Source of the DNA: Candidatus Omnitrophota bacterium
Lineage (GTDB): Bacteria > Omnitrophota > Omnitrophia > Omnitrophales > JACROU01
Reading direction: 5' to 3'
Length of the DNA stretch: 7,390 bases
NCBI GenBank assembly: GCA_016206875.1
Contig: JACQQR010000132.1
Span: 1 to 7,390 of the forward strand
In this document: piece by piece, positions 1 through 6,162 of the stretch
Layout: every line of letters starts with the position of its first letter
Position numbering within the stretch: the stretch's first letter is position 1
Program-made: the position numbers and the translations under genes
Notes under the pieces: model-generated
Told to the model about the DNA's origin: nothing
Databases searched by the model: none
Seen by the model: only the letters and a program-made list of their open reading frames with translations

Positions 1-1
1 A

Positions 2-328
2 TTCGCGCCTATTCTTCGGAGGATGCTGGATGAAAAATTAATTTCTGCTCTTAAAATCGGCGGGGGGGGTACACTTCCGCCTTATCATTTGTTCGAATAT
101 AACAGAAACTGTTTGAGTAAAGCGTTCGGAAATCTATCATTTGATATTGTTCAATTTGGAAAAAGATTATGGTTGCCTGAATTTTTAAGTGAGGAAAACG
201 TGCGTAAATCAACCTCATGGGCACTGAAAGTTGAGAGAGGAATATTTTTGTTGCTGAAATTTATGATTGAAAAGCTGGGATGGCTGCCGGCAGCCCGAGC
301 TATCGTAGTGGCCAGGAAAAAATCATAA
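2..328 (+). CDS. SAM-dependent methyltransferase, C-terminal part (5' truncated)
   Basis: The reading frame is open from the left edge (codons begin at base 2) to the TAA at 326-328, giving about 108 residues. The ATG at 23 is probably internal, because family-like sequence continues through it. The segment PPYHLFEYNR followed by LSKAFGNLSFDIV matches the usual C-terminal pattern of class I methyltransferases of the Methyltransf_23/11 type, where a Pro-Pro-x-His-Leu stretch precedes a helix and an 'aGF' strand. The end, LGWLPAARAIVVARKKS, also fits the last strand of that fold. The SAM-binding motifs lie upstream of the window, so substrate and exact family cannot be read; surrounding genes suggest a sugar or lipid-linked glycan intermediate. 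A run of eight G (62-69) encodes a Gly-rich turn before the conserved PPYH segment. The stop overlaps that of the convergent sulfatase-like gene by 6 bp, and no clear terminator is seen. Confidence 0.75.
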   Translation, partial: FAPILRRMLDEKLISALKIGGGGTLPPYHLFEYNRNCLSKAFGNLSFDIVQFGKRLWLPEFLSEENVRKSTSWALKVERGIFLLLKFMIEKLGWLPAARAIVVARKKS

Positions 329-2218
329 GTAGCCGAAGCTTTTGAGTTGTTCTAGGGTCCGTTTGTCGATGTTTTGCTGATTAGATTGTCCTGCAGAAGA
401 AGGGCCAACGCGGTCTTTTTTGAGTCCTTGATCCAGCCATTCGGCGAGCCTACCTTTCAGGCGACCCGCTTCGGCCGGAAATGCATCGATCACATTTTTC
501 ACTTCTTTTTTATCCTGCGTGTAGCGATACAACGAAAAAGCGCCAACGCCCAGATCTTTTTGATCTTCGAGATCTGGAGCATACAGCAACTTCCATTCTT
601 TGTCCCGCACCGCGCGCTGGTAATTTTCCCGGATGCCGGCTTCGATAAATTGATATTGAAAGTTTTCCGGCTGGGCTTTTCCTTCAATAAGCACGTTCAG
701 ATTTTTTCCCTGAAACGGCGGGCGGGAAAGGGTGATATTTGCCAGGCCAAGCAAGGTGGGTGCGATATCAATAGAGGAAACGGGGGAGTCAATAGACTTG
801 GGTTCTGTAAAGTGCGTGGGCGCTTTTAAGATAAAAGGAACGTGAACACAGTCTTCAAAAGCGAATTTCCCGTGATCAAAGTAAAAATGATGTTCGGTGA
901 AACTTTCTCCGTGATCTGCTGTGAACACGATAATGGTATTATTTTCAAGATGTAATTCTTTGAGTATGTTTAGAAATCTGGCGATTTGCGAGTCGGTGAA
1001 CAAAATTTCCCCGTCATATTGGGCAATATATTCATCCGGATCCAGCTTCCCATCCAAGAACACATGCGGTTTTATTTTATCGGCTGTAACCGGATCGTAT
1101 TCATTGCGCCCATCCTGAGTGAAGGCGGTATCGAAAGGGGCCGGGGGGGTGTAAGGGGCGTGCGGGTCAATCATGTGCACCCAAAGGAAAAAGCGGCTGG
1201 AACCGTTCTTTTGTAACCAACGTTCGGCGCGGTCTACAACTATATCCGCAGTGTCCCATTGTTTTTCGCGCGCGGGTCCGGATTTCTTTTTCCATAATTC
1301 TTCGTACTCTTCAAATCCCTGGTCAAAATTAAAATATTTCGCCAAGTTTGCATTGCTCACAAACCCGGCAGTTTTGTAACCAGCGTTTAGAAAAATTTCC
1401 GGCATACTTAAATTCCGGCGGGGAAACTGTGTGGCCACATTGATGGAGCATCCAGTTTGATAAAAATAGGTGCCAGTCAGTAAAGCGGCAAAGCTTTGGC
1501 TGGTTTTTGGCCACTGGCATACGGCACTTTTAAAAACAATGTTTTCTTTTCCAAACTGGTCTAAGGCAGGGCTGGTATTTCTTGAGTAACCATAAAGCCC
1601 TAGGTGGTCAGCGCGTAATGTATCTACGGTTAGCAAAATAACGTTGGGAGCATTTTCCGACTTCAAATGATTCTGGGCATCCAACCCCCAGACTGTAGTG
1701 GTGATTTTTAGAATCAGTGTGGCCGCAATAAAGAAGAAAAGAGAAATTTTAAGGATGATGGAAAAAACAGGAGGTTTTTTTGCTATTACAGGACTAAAAA
1801 TAAATAAGGCGGGTAAGAAAAAGCCCAGGAAAGTTATATGCTCTTTAATCCATCGGTTACCATCGAATGCCCAATAGACTAAATGGCCGGGCAGTGCATC
1901 AGCAAAATAACGTTTGATGAGAACAGCGGAACCGAGAAATAAAACGATCAAAAATCCTTGAAGGATGACGAGATAAGTTGTTTTGCCCGAAGCAGGATAA
2001 GCAAATCCGGCCAAGCCCAATATGATTCCAGCCGCAGAAAACACCAAGAGAATTTCTAAAGCCAGTTTACTGACCACGCCCAGGCTGATATGCCATAAAT
2101 GAAAATAGAGGTAATTTTGCTCGTTTATGACTCGAGGGATTTCGTAGAAGGAAAAAAGTAAACCGGCAAAGAGGGCCAATTGAATCGTAAACCAGAACTG
2201 GGACAAGCGGGTGTTCAT
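323..2218 (-). CDS. Membrane-anchored sulfatase-fold hydrolase/phosphotransferase
   Basis: This is a 631-residue protein with five predicted membrane helices (about 7-27, 52-75, 81-101, 128-146, 151-172) and then a sulfatase/alkaline-phosphatase-superfamily domain (about 191-540), expected on the periplasmic side. Recognisable parts are VDTLRAD (metal-ligand Asp199), the nucleophile region ending SFAALLTG (239-249), HMIDPHAPYTPP (348-359), FTADHGESF (432-440, ligands Asp435/His436) and DHGK (448-451). The C-terminal EWKLLY...FSLYRYTQDKKE subdomain and final LKSFGYL are typical of bacterial sulfatase-like proteins. At the position of the formylglycine-forming Cys/Ser there is Thr239, and the CxPxR consensus is absent. 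Formylglycine sulfatase activity is therefore doubtful; a Thr nucleophile is known from LtaS and EptA phosphotransferases, which also have five helices. Substrate is unknown, possibly a surface glycan or lipid. The ATG is preceded by AAAGGAG six bases upstream. It is transcribed divergently from the glycan operon. Confidence 0.9.
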   Translation of the reverse strand: MNTRLSQFWFTIQLALFAGLLFSFYEIPRVINEQNYLYFHLWHISLGVVSKLALEILLVFSAAGIILGLAGFAYPASGKTTYLVILQGFLIVLFLGSAVLIKRYFADALPGHLVYWAFDGNRWIKEHITFLGFFLPALFIFSPVIAKKPPVFSIILKISLFFFIAATLILKITTTVWGLDAQNHLKSENAPNVILLTVDTLRADHLGLYGYSRNTSPALDQFGKENIVFKSAVCQWPKTSQSFAALLTGTYFYQTGCSINVATQFPRRNLSMPEIFLNAGYKTAGFVSNANLAKYFNFDQGFEEYEELWKKKSGPAREKQWDTADIVVDRAERWLQKNGSSRFFLWVHMIDPHAPYTPPAPFDTAFTQDGRNEYDPVTADKIKPHVFLDGKLDPDEYIAQYDGEILFTDSQIARFLNILKELHLENNTIIVFTADHGESFTEHHFYFDHGKFAFEDCVHVPFILKAPTHFTEPKSIDSPVSSIDIAPTLLGLANITLSRPPFQGKNLNVLIEGKAQPENFQYQFIEAGIRENYQRAVRDKEWKLLYAPDLEDQKDLGVGAFSLYRYTQDKKEVKNVIDAFPAEAGRLKGRLAEWLDQGLKKDRVGPSSAGQSNQQNIDKRTLEQLKSFGYL

Positions 2219-2224
2219 TACGCG

Positions 2225-2231
2225 CTCCTTT
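2225..2231 (-). promoter_or_regulatory. Shine-Dalgarno site of the sulfatase-like gene
   Basis: On the minus strand AAAGGAG lies six bases upstream of the ATG at 2218-2216. It is a strong, well-spaced ribosome binding site and fixes this start. Confidence 0.7.
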
Positions 2232-2241
2232 GAAGCCGTGC

Positions 2242-2270
2242 ATTATAGGGCAAAAGCAATATTGGGGAAA
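2242..2270 (-). promoter_or_regulatory. Putative sigma-70-type promoter of the sulfatase-like gene
   Basis: On the minus strand a perfect TATAAT occupies 2247-2242. With a 17-base spacer the -35 element would be TTTCCC (2270-2265), a poor match to TTGACA. Transcription would start near 2235, giving a short leader that contains the AAAGGAG site. The perfect -10 and its position support it; the weak -35 suggests modest or activator-dependent expression. Confidence 0.5.
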
Positions 2271-2275
2271 TGACT

Positions 2276-2303
2276 TTGTGGTGAAATTAAAGGTTGTTAT
2301 AAT
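2276..2303 (+). promoter_or_regulatory. Putative sigma-70-type promoter of the glycan operon
   Basis: A perfect TATAAT is at 2298-2303, with a weak -35 TTGTGG at 2276-2281 and a 16-base spacer. The predicted start is near 2310, about 20 bases before the ATG at 2330. It is the only good promoter found upstream of the tightly packed plus-strand genes and probably drives at least the first three or four of them. It lies back to back with the minus-strand promoter in the same 111-bp intergenic region. Confidence 0.5.
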
Positions 2304-2307
2304 AACC
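2292..2307. repeat. 16-bp imperfect palindrome over the -10 element (possible operator)
   Basis: The sequence GGTTGTTATAATAACC is a dyad with seven of eight base pairs matching (mismatch 2296/2303). It covers the whole TATAAT of the operon promoter. A protein bound here would block RNA polymerase, so this could be a repressor operator. The central TTATAA is itself palindromic because of the -10 sequence, so part of the symmetry is incidental. Confidence 0.3.
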
Positions 2308-2329
2308 GCTTTTTACGCAAGGGAGGAAC

Positions 2330-3415
2330 ATGCATTCTAGAACGGTGATCCGCGCCAATACAGTTACGCTTCCGTCCAAGGGAACGCTTCCCAAAAAAAT
2401 TGTCAGCATTATCTTCGGAAATTTTTTAGGTATTTTCTTAAATCTACTGGCGGCTTTCTCATTATTCCACTACGCCGGCTTTGCGTTTACCGCGGCCTTC
2501 TTTTCCGGAATTGCGATTCAAATCCTTTGTAATTTAGCTCTTGAGAAGCTCATTACTTCTTTTGGTAATATCGCTCCCAAAATTGAATTTCACAAAATCG
2601 CCTTAATGAGTGTGACCTTGGCTTTGCCGGCCTTTATTATCGCCTGGTTTCTAGCGGATGTGCTGGGGCTTTTCTACGGCATTTCGCTCCTAGTGGCCTC
2701 TTTTTCTTATATGATTTTTTATTTGGTGCTGGTAGGGCTGTGGATTTTTGTCGATGATGACTTTGACGAAGTTTATTATCCGGATTTAGCGGAAGATTAT
2801 TTTGATGCATCCACAGACAAAAAAACCGTGGGATTTTTTAGGGCGTGGGCACACACATCGCGCTTTGACAATACGGCCAAGTTATTTGACAAATATTACA
2901 AAGCAGGGCAGATGGCCTTGGATTATGGCTGCGGATCCTCCACCTGGAATATACATAAAAAACCATTGTACGGAGTCGACATCAACGAGCAATTACTCCG
3001 GTATGGAATTGGCAAAGGGCGTTTGAAAAACGCTTTTGTCACCGATATTTACCAAACCGGATTTCGCGAGAACTCGGTAGATCTGGTGGTTTGTTCGCAG
3101 GTTTTAGAGCACTTAAAAAAATATAAGGATGCTGTCAGGGAAGTGCGCAGGATCTTGAAACCCGGCGGTATCTTCATTGCGGAAGTTCCGTATGATATTC
3201 TCTTCGGTCCCTATTTTTTTCTTTTTAACATTCATTGTTTTATCAAGGGATATTGGTTCGATGATCCTCTTTATAGAAATCGCTGCGGGCATATCAATCA
3301 TTTTTCAAGACGCAGTTTGCGCAAGCTCTTGGAGGAGAATGGTTTTCGATTAAAAGAAATCTATATTTTTAACGGGCTGATTCTTTCGGCTGTGGGAGTA
3401 AAAGAAAATTCATGA
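2330..3415 (+). CDS. GtrA-like membrane domain fused to SAM-dependent methyltransferase
   Basis: This is a 361-residue two-domain protein. Residues 23-142 form four hydrophobic helices (about 23-46, 50-70, 88-110, 113-142) in two pairs, with an IIFGNFLG start and a charged linker between the pairs. This resembles GtrA-family proteins, thought to flip polyprenyl-phosphate-linked sugars. Residues 165-361 are a class I methyltransferase: motif I ALDYGCGSS (196-204), YGVDINE (214-220, Asp217 likely binds the SAM ribose), SVDLVVCSQVLEHL (249-262), ILKPGGIFIAEVP (275-287) and the HINHFSRRSL C-terminal segment (321-330). With both termini cytoplasmic, the enzyme domain faces the cytosol. The start is the ATG preceded by GGGAGG, close at three bases. 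The gene overlaps the following GT2 gene as ATGA, so the two are probably co-translated. The methyltransferase assignment is firm; the GtrA assignment rests on helix pattern and length only. Substrate unknown, likely a sugar or sugar-lipid. Confidence 0.87.
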   Translation: MHSRTVIRANTVTLPSKGTLPKKIVSIIFGNFLGIFLNLLAAFSLFHYAGFAFTAAFFSGIAIQILCNLALEKLITSFGNIAPKIEFHKIALMSVTLALPAFIIAWFLADVLGLFYGISLLVASFSYMIFYLVLVGLWIFVDDDFDEVYYPDLAEDYFDASTDKKTVGFFRAWAHTSRFDNTAKLFDKYYKAGQMALDYGCGSSTWNIHKKPLYGVDINEQLLRYGIGKGRLKNAFVTDIYQTGFRENSVDLVVCSQVLEHLKKYKDAVREVRRILKPGGIFIAEVPYDILFGPYFFLFNIHCFIKGYWFDDPLYRNRCGHINHFSRRSLRKLLEENGFRLKEIYIFNGLILSAVGVKENS

Positions 3416-4173
3416 AGGCCGTCGTCTTAGTTGCCACTTATAACGAAGCGCTCAATATAGAAGCGGTGTTGCAGTCTATTCAAAATTCTGTTGCCGGAAG
3501 TGCCCATCAGGTTTCTGCACTGGTGGTGGATGACGATTCTCCGGACGGCACCGGCAAACTTTTGGATGAGCTTGCCGCCGGCGCCTTAGCCGGCAAGCTT
3601 CAAGTCATTCATCGCAAGAATCAGCGTGGCTGTGGTTCAGCGCGCCGTCTGGGTTTCCGGGAGGCGCTCAAGTCTAAGCCGGATTGCGTTATTGAGATGG
3701 ACGGGGACGGATCTCACGATGCCCGCTACATTCCTCTTTTTCTGCACCTGATCGAATCTTACGATGTAATTATCGGCTCGCGCTACGTAGAAGGCGGGGC
3801 GGTGGTGCACTGGCCGCTGAAGAGAAAAATCATCAGTTTGATGGCGAATCAAATGTACCGCAGTATTCTGGGAAGCAAAATCCATGATCTAAGCGGAGGC
3901 TTTAAGGCCTATCGAAGTGAAATTCTTGAAAAACTTCCTTTTGAAGATTTTCTTTCCAACGGCTACTCTATCGGCATTGAAACCGTCTATCGGTGTTTCA
4001 AAGAGGGGGCCAGTTTTCTTGAGATCCCCGTAGTATTTCAGAACCGTATCAAAGGCTATTCCAAATTCCGCTGGAAAGAGGCCTTTGAAGCGCTTCGCAT
4101 TCTCACCACCTTGGTGCTTCGCAACGGCCGCGCCATTCGGATATTTGATTATGAAAAATCTAATTCAAACTAA
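3412..4173 (+). CDS. GT2 family polyprenyl-phosphate sugar synthase (DPM1/GtrB-like)
   Basis: This 253-residue cytoplasmic-face enzyme is predicted to transfer a sugar from a nucleotide donor to a polyprenyl (undecaprenyl) phosphate. The GT-A fold motifs are in order: VATYNEALNI (7-16), LVVDDDSPDGTG (37-48), a GCGSARRLGF segment (73-82), the metal-binding DxD within EMDGDGSHD (95-103, Asp97/Asp99), IGSRYVEGG (121-129), DLSGGFKAYR (159-168) and the acceptor-loop RIKGYSKF (212-219). These match dolichol-phosphate mannose synthase-like proteins, whose usual catalytic core is about 230-250 residues. It has no C-terminal GtrA or membrane extension; the GtrA-like helices sit in the upstream gene, which it overlaps by ATGA. 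Its own Shine-Dalgarno (GGGAG at 3394-3398) is 13 bases away, so translation probably depends on coupling. Donor sugar (mannose, glucose or other) cannot be told from sequence. Confidence 0.93.
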   Translation: MKAVVLVATYNEALNIEAVLQSIQNSVAGSAHQVSALVVDDDSPDGTGKLLDELAAGALAGKLQVIHRKNQRGCGSARRLGFREALKSKPDCVIEMDGDGSHDARYIPLFLHLIESYDVIIGSRYVEGGAVVHWPLKRKIISLMANQMYRSILGSKIHDLSGGFKAYRSEILEKLPFEDFLSNGYSIGIETVYRCFKEGASFLEIPVVFQNRIKGYSKFRWKEAFEALRILTTLVLRNGRAIRIFDYEKSNSN

Positions 4174-4273
4174 CCGTTTTCCCAATTTTCTGCTGATCGC
4201 ATTTTGGACATGGATAGTTTTTGTACTGATTGAATACTTTCGTCTCGTCATTCTTTCCCGGATTAGCTCCTGA
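4151..4273 (+). CDS. Possible 40-residue single-helix membrane peptide
   Basis: A short ORF starts at ATG 4151 inside the end of the GT2 gene (23-base overlap, different frame) and stops with TGA at 4271-4273, seven bases before the ATG of the GT-C gene. It encodes a basic N-terminus (MKNLIQTNRF), one hydrophobic helix (FLLIAFWTWIVFVLI, about 13-27) and a short basic tail. It fills most of an otherwise unusual 107-base gap in a compact operon, and its stop is well placed for re-initiation at 4281. Against it: there is no clear Shine-Dalgarno, and AT-rich sequence beside membrane genes often yields hydrophobic ORFs by chance. I do not recognise a family. It could equally be an untranslated spacer, or be partly covered by a longer GT-C N-terminus from TTG 4230. 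Confidence 0.3.
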   Translation: MKNLIQTNRFPNFLLIAFWTWIVFVLIEYFRLVILSRISS

Positions 4274-4280
4274 CCCGTCC

Positions 4281-6122
4281 ATGATCGAACTTTTATTTTT
4301 ATTTTGCTTTGTAGTGATGGGAATCGGAACCGGATCGCTCTTTTTACGCCTGATTCGTTTCCAATCCGCCTCGTTTCTAGAGGAAGTTTTAATTTCCGGA
4401 TGGCTTGGCTGGGGGTGGCTGGGCACCCTTAGCTTCTGGCTTGGCTTATCCGGTTTTTGGAGTAGAGAATTTTTAACGGCGCTCTGCTTATTTTTTTTAA
4501 TCATCGGACTGATAGGCTGTTTTGCGCTAATTGGAAAATTCAAAAAGACAAGAATTGAAAATTCCGGTCATCTCTGTTTGATCGAATGGTTGTGGATTCT
4601 TTTTGGTGTTTTATCATTACTTATTTCTGGCTTGATTGCTTACGCCCCCGCGCACTCCACGGACGAATTGTCTTATCATCTGGCTCTTCCAAAATTATTT
4701 TTAATGGCCGGGCGCATCGAGTATCTACCCTGGCACGTGAATAGTCTTTTTCCTTTGTGGACAGAAATGCTGTACGCGCTGGGCCTATTTTGGCAAGGTG
4801 AAACCCTGGCCAGGCTCATGCATGTATGGATTGGATTTTGGGGGGCGGCGTGTGTGTTTCTTCTAACCCGGGAGCTCTTAGACGATGCAAAGCAGAACAC
4901 CCCGCGGGGAATTCCTGTTCTGGCGGCCGTGCTGTTTTTAATAACTCCGGGAATTGCCAACCAGATGTCGTTTGCCATGAATGATGTTTCGCACGCTGTC
5001 GCCGTACTGTTTTCATTTCTGGCGTTTCTGATTTTCCGGAGGGAGAAAACTGTTGCCAACGCTGTCGTATTGGGTATGTGTCTCGGCATTGTTTTGAGTA
5101 TCAAATATCTCGGAATCATTACTTATGGCTTAACCGGCGTTTTAATTTTGTTCGAGTTTTCAGGCGCAGACAAAAAGAAAATAGGGCTTTGGGTAACATG
5201 GATAGTGCTCGGAGCGCTGGCGATTGCCGGTGGCTGGTATCTGAGAAACTGGCTGGCAGTGGGGAATCCTTTTTATCCGTACTTTCAAAGTATTTTGGGA
5301 GGTTCCGGCATTGGTTCAGAAACAAAAATGGAGGCCTATGGATTGGGTAAAGGCCTATTCGAATTCTTGGCCCTTCCGTGGAATGTAACATTTCATCAGG
5401 AGCGGTTCGGAGGGTGGGGCAATCAAATCGGACCGGTTTTTTTGGCGTTTTTACCTTTTTTCTTTTTTATAAAAATCCGCAGCCGCAGATTCGCGTATTT
5501 TGTTCTATTTTTGATCGCATACGTTATTGCATGGTTTTTAATTAAGCAGAACACAAGATTTTTATTTCCGGCTATTCCGTTTCTGGCCGTGCTTGTTGCA
5601 CTTTCGGTCGGCGAATTATCCGGTTTATCGAAGGCCTTTACGTTTTCAGCTTATGGGGGAGTATCAGTTTTCTTAGCGCTTTCCCTGGCTATAGGGGTGT
5701 ATCACTTGAAGGATTATGTGCCTTTGCTTTTGGGAAAACAATCGCGAGAGGAATTTTTAAAGCAGAAATTGGCGGTCTATCCCGTGGCCCGATTTATCAA
5801 TCAAAACCTGCCCCAGAACGCGCATGTGCTGACGCAAGAACACAGAGGATTTTATTTCGATAGAACATACACGCGCGAGCGGGCTTGGCGTCGGCTGACT
5901 CATTATGACGAAAAGTTTTCTACCCCTGAGGATTTGAAAGCAGAGCTGGAGAGCCAAGGGTTTACACATTTGCTTTTGGTGGAAGAGGATTCCCAAAGTG
6001 ATTTGGAAGTCCCCGTTTTAAGCGAGCTGGCCGCCTTGCCCTCATCGCAAGAACTGATGGTGCACGAGGCCTATAATACCGAAGAAAAACGTAAAACGCG
6101 CCACCGGCTTGTCTCACTGTAA
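4281..6122 (+). CDS. GT-C membrane glycosyltransferase (PMT_2/ArnT-like)
   Basis: This is a 613-residue polytopic protein expected to transfer a sugar from a polyprenyl-phosphate carrier to an acceptor at the periplasmic face. Hydrophobic helices fill roughly residues 1-480. The first large loop carries STDELSYHL (126-134); the acidic Asp128/Glu129 pair is where GT-C enzymes keep their catalytic acid. It is followed by LPWHVNSLFPLWTEMLY (149-165), a Leu-Pro...His...Phe-Pro...Glu-Met-Leu-Tyr pattern seen in RgtA/PMT_2-type GT-C proteins. Further landmarks are GGWYLRNWLAVGNPFYPYF (317-335) and QNTRFLFPAIPFL (423-435). A soluble C-terminal tail (about 486-613) follows the last helix, as is common in such enzymes. 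No Shine-Dalgarno is evident. I chose the ATG just before the first helix; an in-frame TTG at 4230 would add 17 residues. Pairing with the GT2 and GtrA-like genes suggests the GtrC-type role. Acceptor unknown. Confidence 0.87.
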   Translation: MIELLFLFCFVVMGIGTGSLFLRLIRFQSASFLEEVLISGWLGWGWLGTLSFWLGLSGFWSREFLTALCLFFLIIGLIGCFALIGKFKKTRIENSGHLCLIEWLWILFGVLSLLISGLIAYAPAHSTDELSYHLALPKLFLMAGRIEYLPWHVNSLFPLWTEMLYALGLFWQGETLARLMHVWIGFWGAACVFLLTRELLDDAKQNTPRGIPVLAAVLFLITPGIANQMSFAMNDVSHAVAVLFSFLAFLIFRREKTVANAVVLGMCLGIVLSIKYLGIITYGLTGVLILFEFSGADKKKIGLWVTWIVLGALAIAGGWYLRNWLAVGNPFYPYFQSILGGSGIGSETKMEAYGLGKGLFEFLALPWNVTFHQERFGGWGNQIGPVFLAFLPFFFFIKIRSRRFAYFVLFLIAYVIAWFLIKQNTRFLFPAIPFLAVLVALSVGELSGLSKAFTFSAYGGVSVFLALSLAIGVYHLKDYVPLLLGKQSREEFLKQKLAVYPVARFINQNLPQNAHVLTQEHRGFYFDRTYTRERAWRRLTHYDEKFSTPEDLKAELESQGFTHLLLVEEDSQSDLEVPVLSELAALPSSQELMVHEAYNTEEKRKTRHRLVSL

Positions 6123-6137
6123 CGATTTGTAATCGTT
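6121..6137. repeat. 7-bp perfect inverted repeat after the GT-C stop codon
   Basis: AACGATT and AATCGTT are separated by TGT, and the left arm overlaps the TAA stop of the GT-C gene. The stem is AT-rich and no T-run follows, so it is a poor intrinsic terminator. It overlaps the -35 of the putative promoter for the next gene, so a regulator site is possible. Confidence 0.4.
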
Positions 6138-6155
6138 TGCTTCGAATGATATATT
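6127..6155 (+). promoter_or_regulatory. Putative promoter for a leaderless acyltransferase transcript
   Basis: TTGTAA (6127-6132, four of six matches to TTGACA) and TATATT (6150-6155, five of six matches to TATAAT) are separated by exactly 17 bases. The expected start of transcription, about 7-8 bases after the -10, falls at or beside the A of the ATG at 6163. No Shine-Dalgarno precedes that ATG, so a leaderless mRNA would fit. The inverted repeat at 6121-6137 overlaps the -35. Confidence 0.4.
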
Positions 6156-6162
6156 CACGCCT

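Noticed and set aside
282..295. A 14-bp perfect palindrome (GGCTGCCGGCAGCC) near the end of the partial methyltransferase gene.
   Set aside because: As RNA it gives only a five-pair stem with a four-base loop and no T-run, so it is not a terminator. A 14-bp palindrome is not surprising in a window of this size, and it encodes normal family sequence.
329..352. A short hairpin (AGC-CGAA-GCT followed by TTTT) just after the methyltransferase stop, as a possible terminator.
   Set aside because: The firm stem is only three pairs and the T-run is four bases and interrupted by G; too weak to call.
374..829. A 151-codon plus-strand frame opposite the sulfatase-like gene.
   Set aside because: It is antisense to the conserved C-terminal sulfatase subdomain, and its translation (Arg/Phe-rich) resembles no protein family.
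3569..3599. A 9-bp inverted repeat (AGCTTGCCG / CGGCAAGCT, 13-base loop) inside the GT2 gene.
   Set aside because: It lies fully within coding sequence rich in Ala/Gly/Leu codons (ELAAGALAGKL) and lacks a T-run; most likely codon composition.
4230..4280. An upstream TTG start for the GT-C gene adding 17 residues.
   Set aside because: TTG is a rarer start, no ribosome binding site precedes it, and the added residues precede the natural first helix without clear purpose. It cannot be excluded, since the ATG at 4281 also lacks a Shine-Dalgarno.
4160..4543. A 127-codon open frame on the minus strand opposite the start of the GT-C gene, and similar minus-strand frames at 4676-5119, 5119-5391 and 5962-6282.
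   Set aside because: They lie opposite well-supported genes, have low-complexity or arbitrary composition, no recognisable domains and no good start context; they are shadows.
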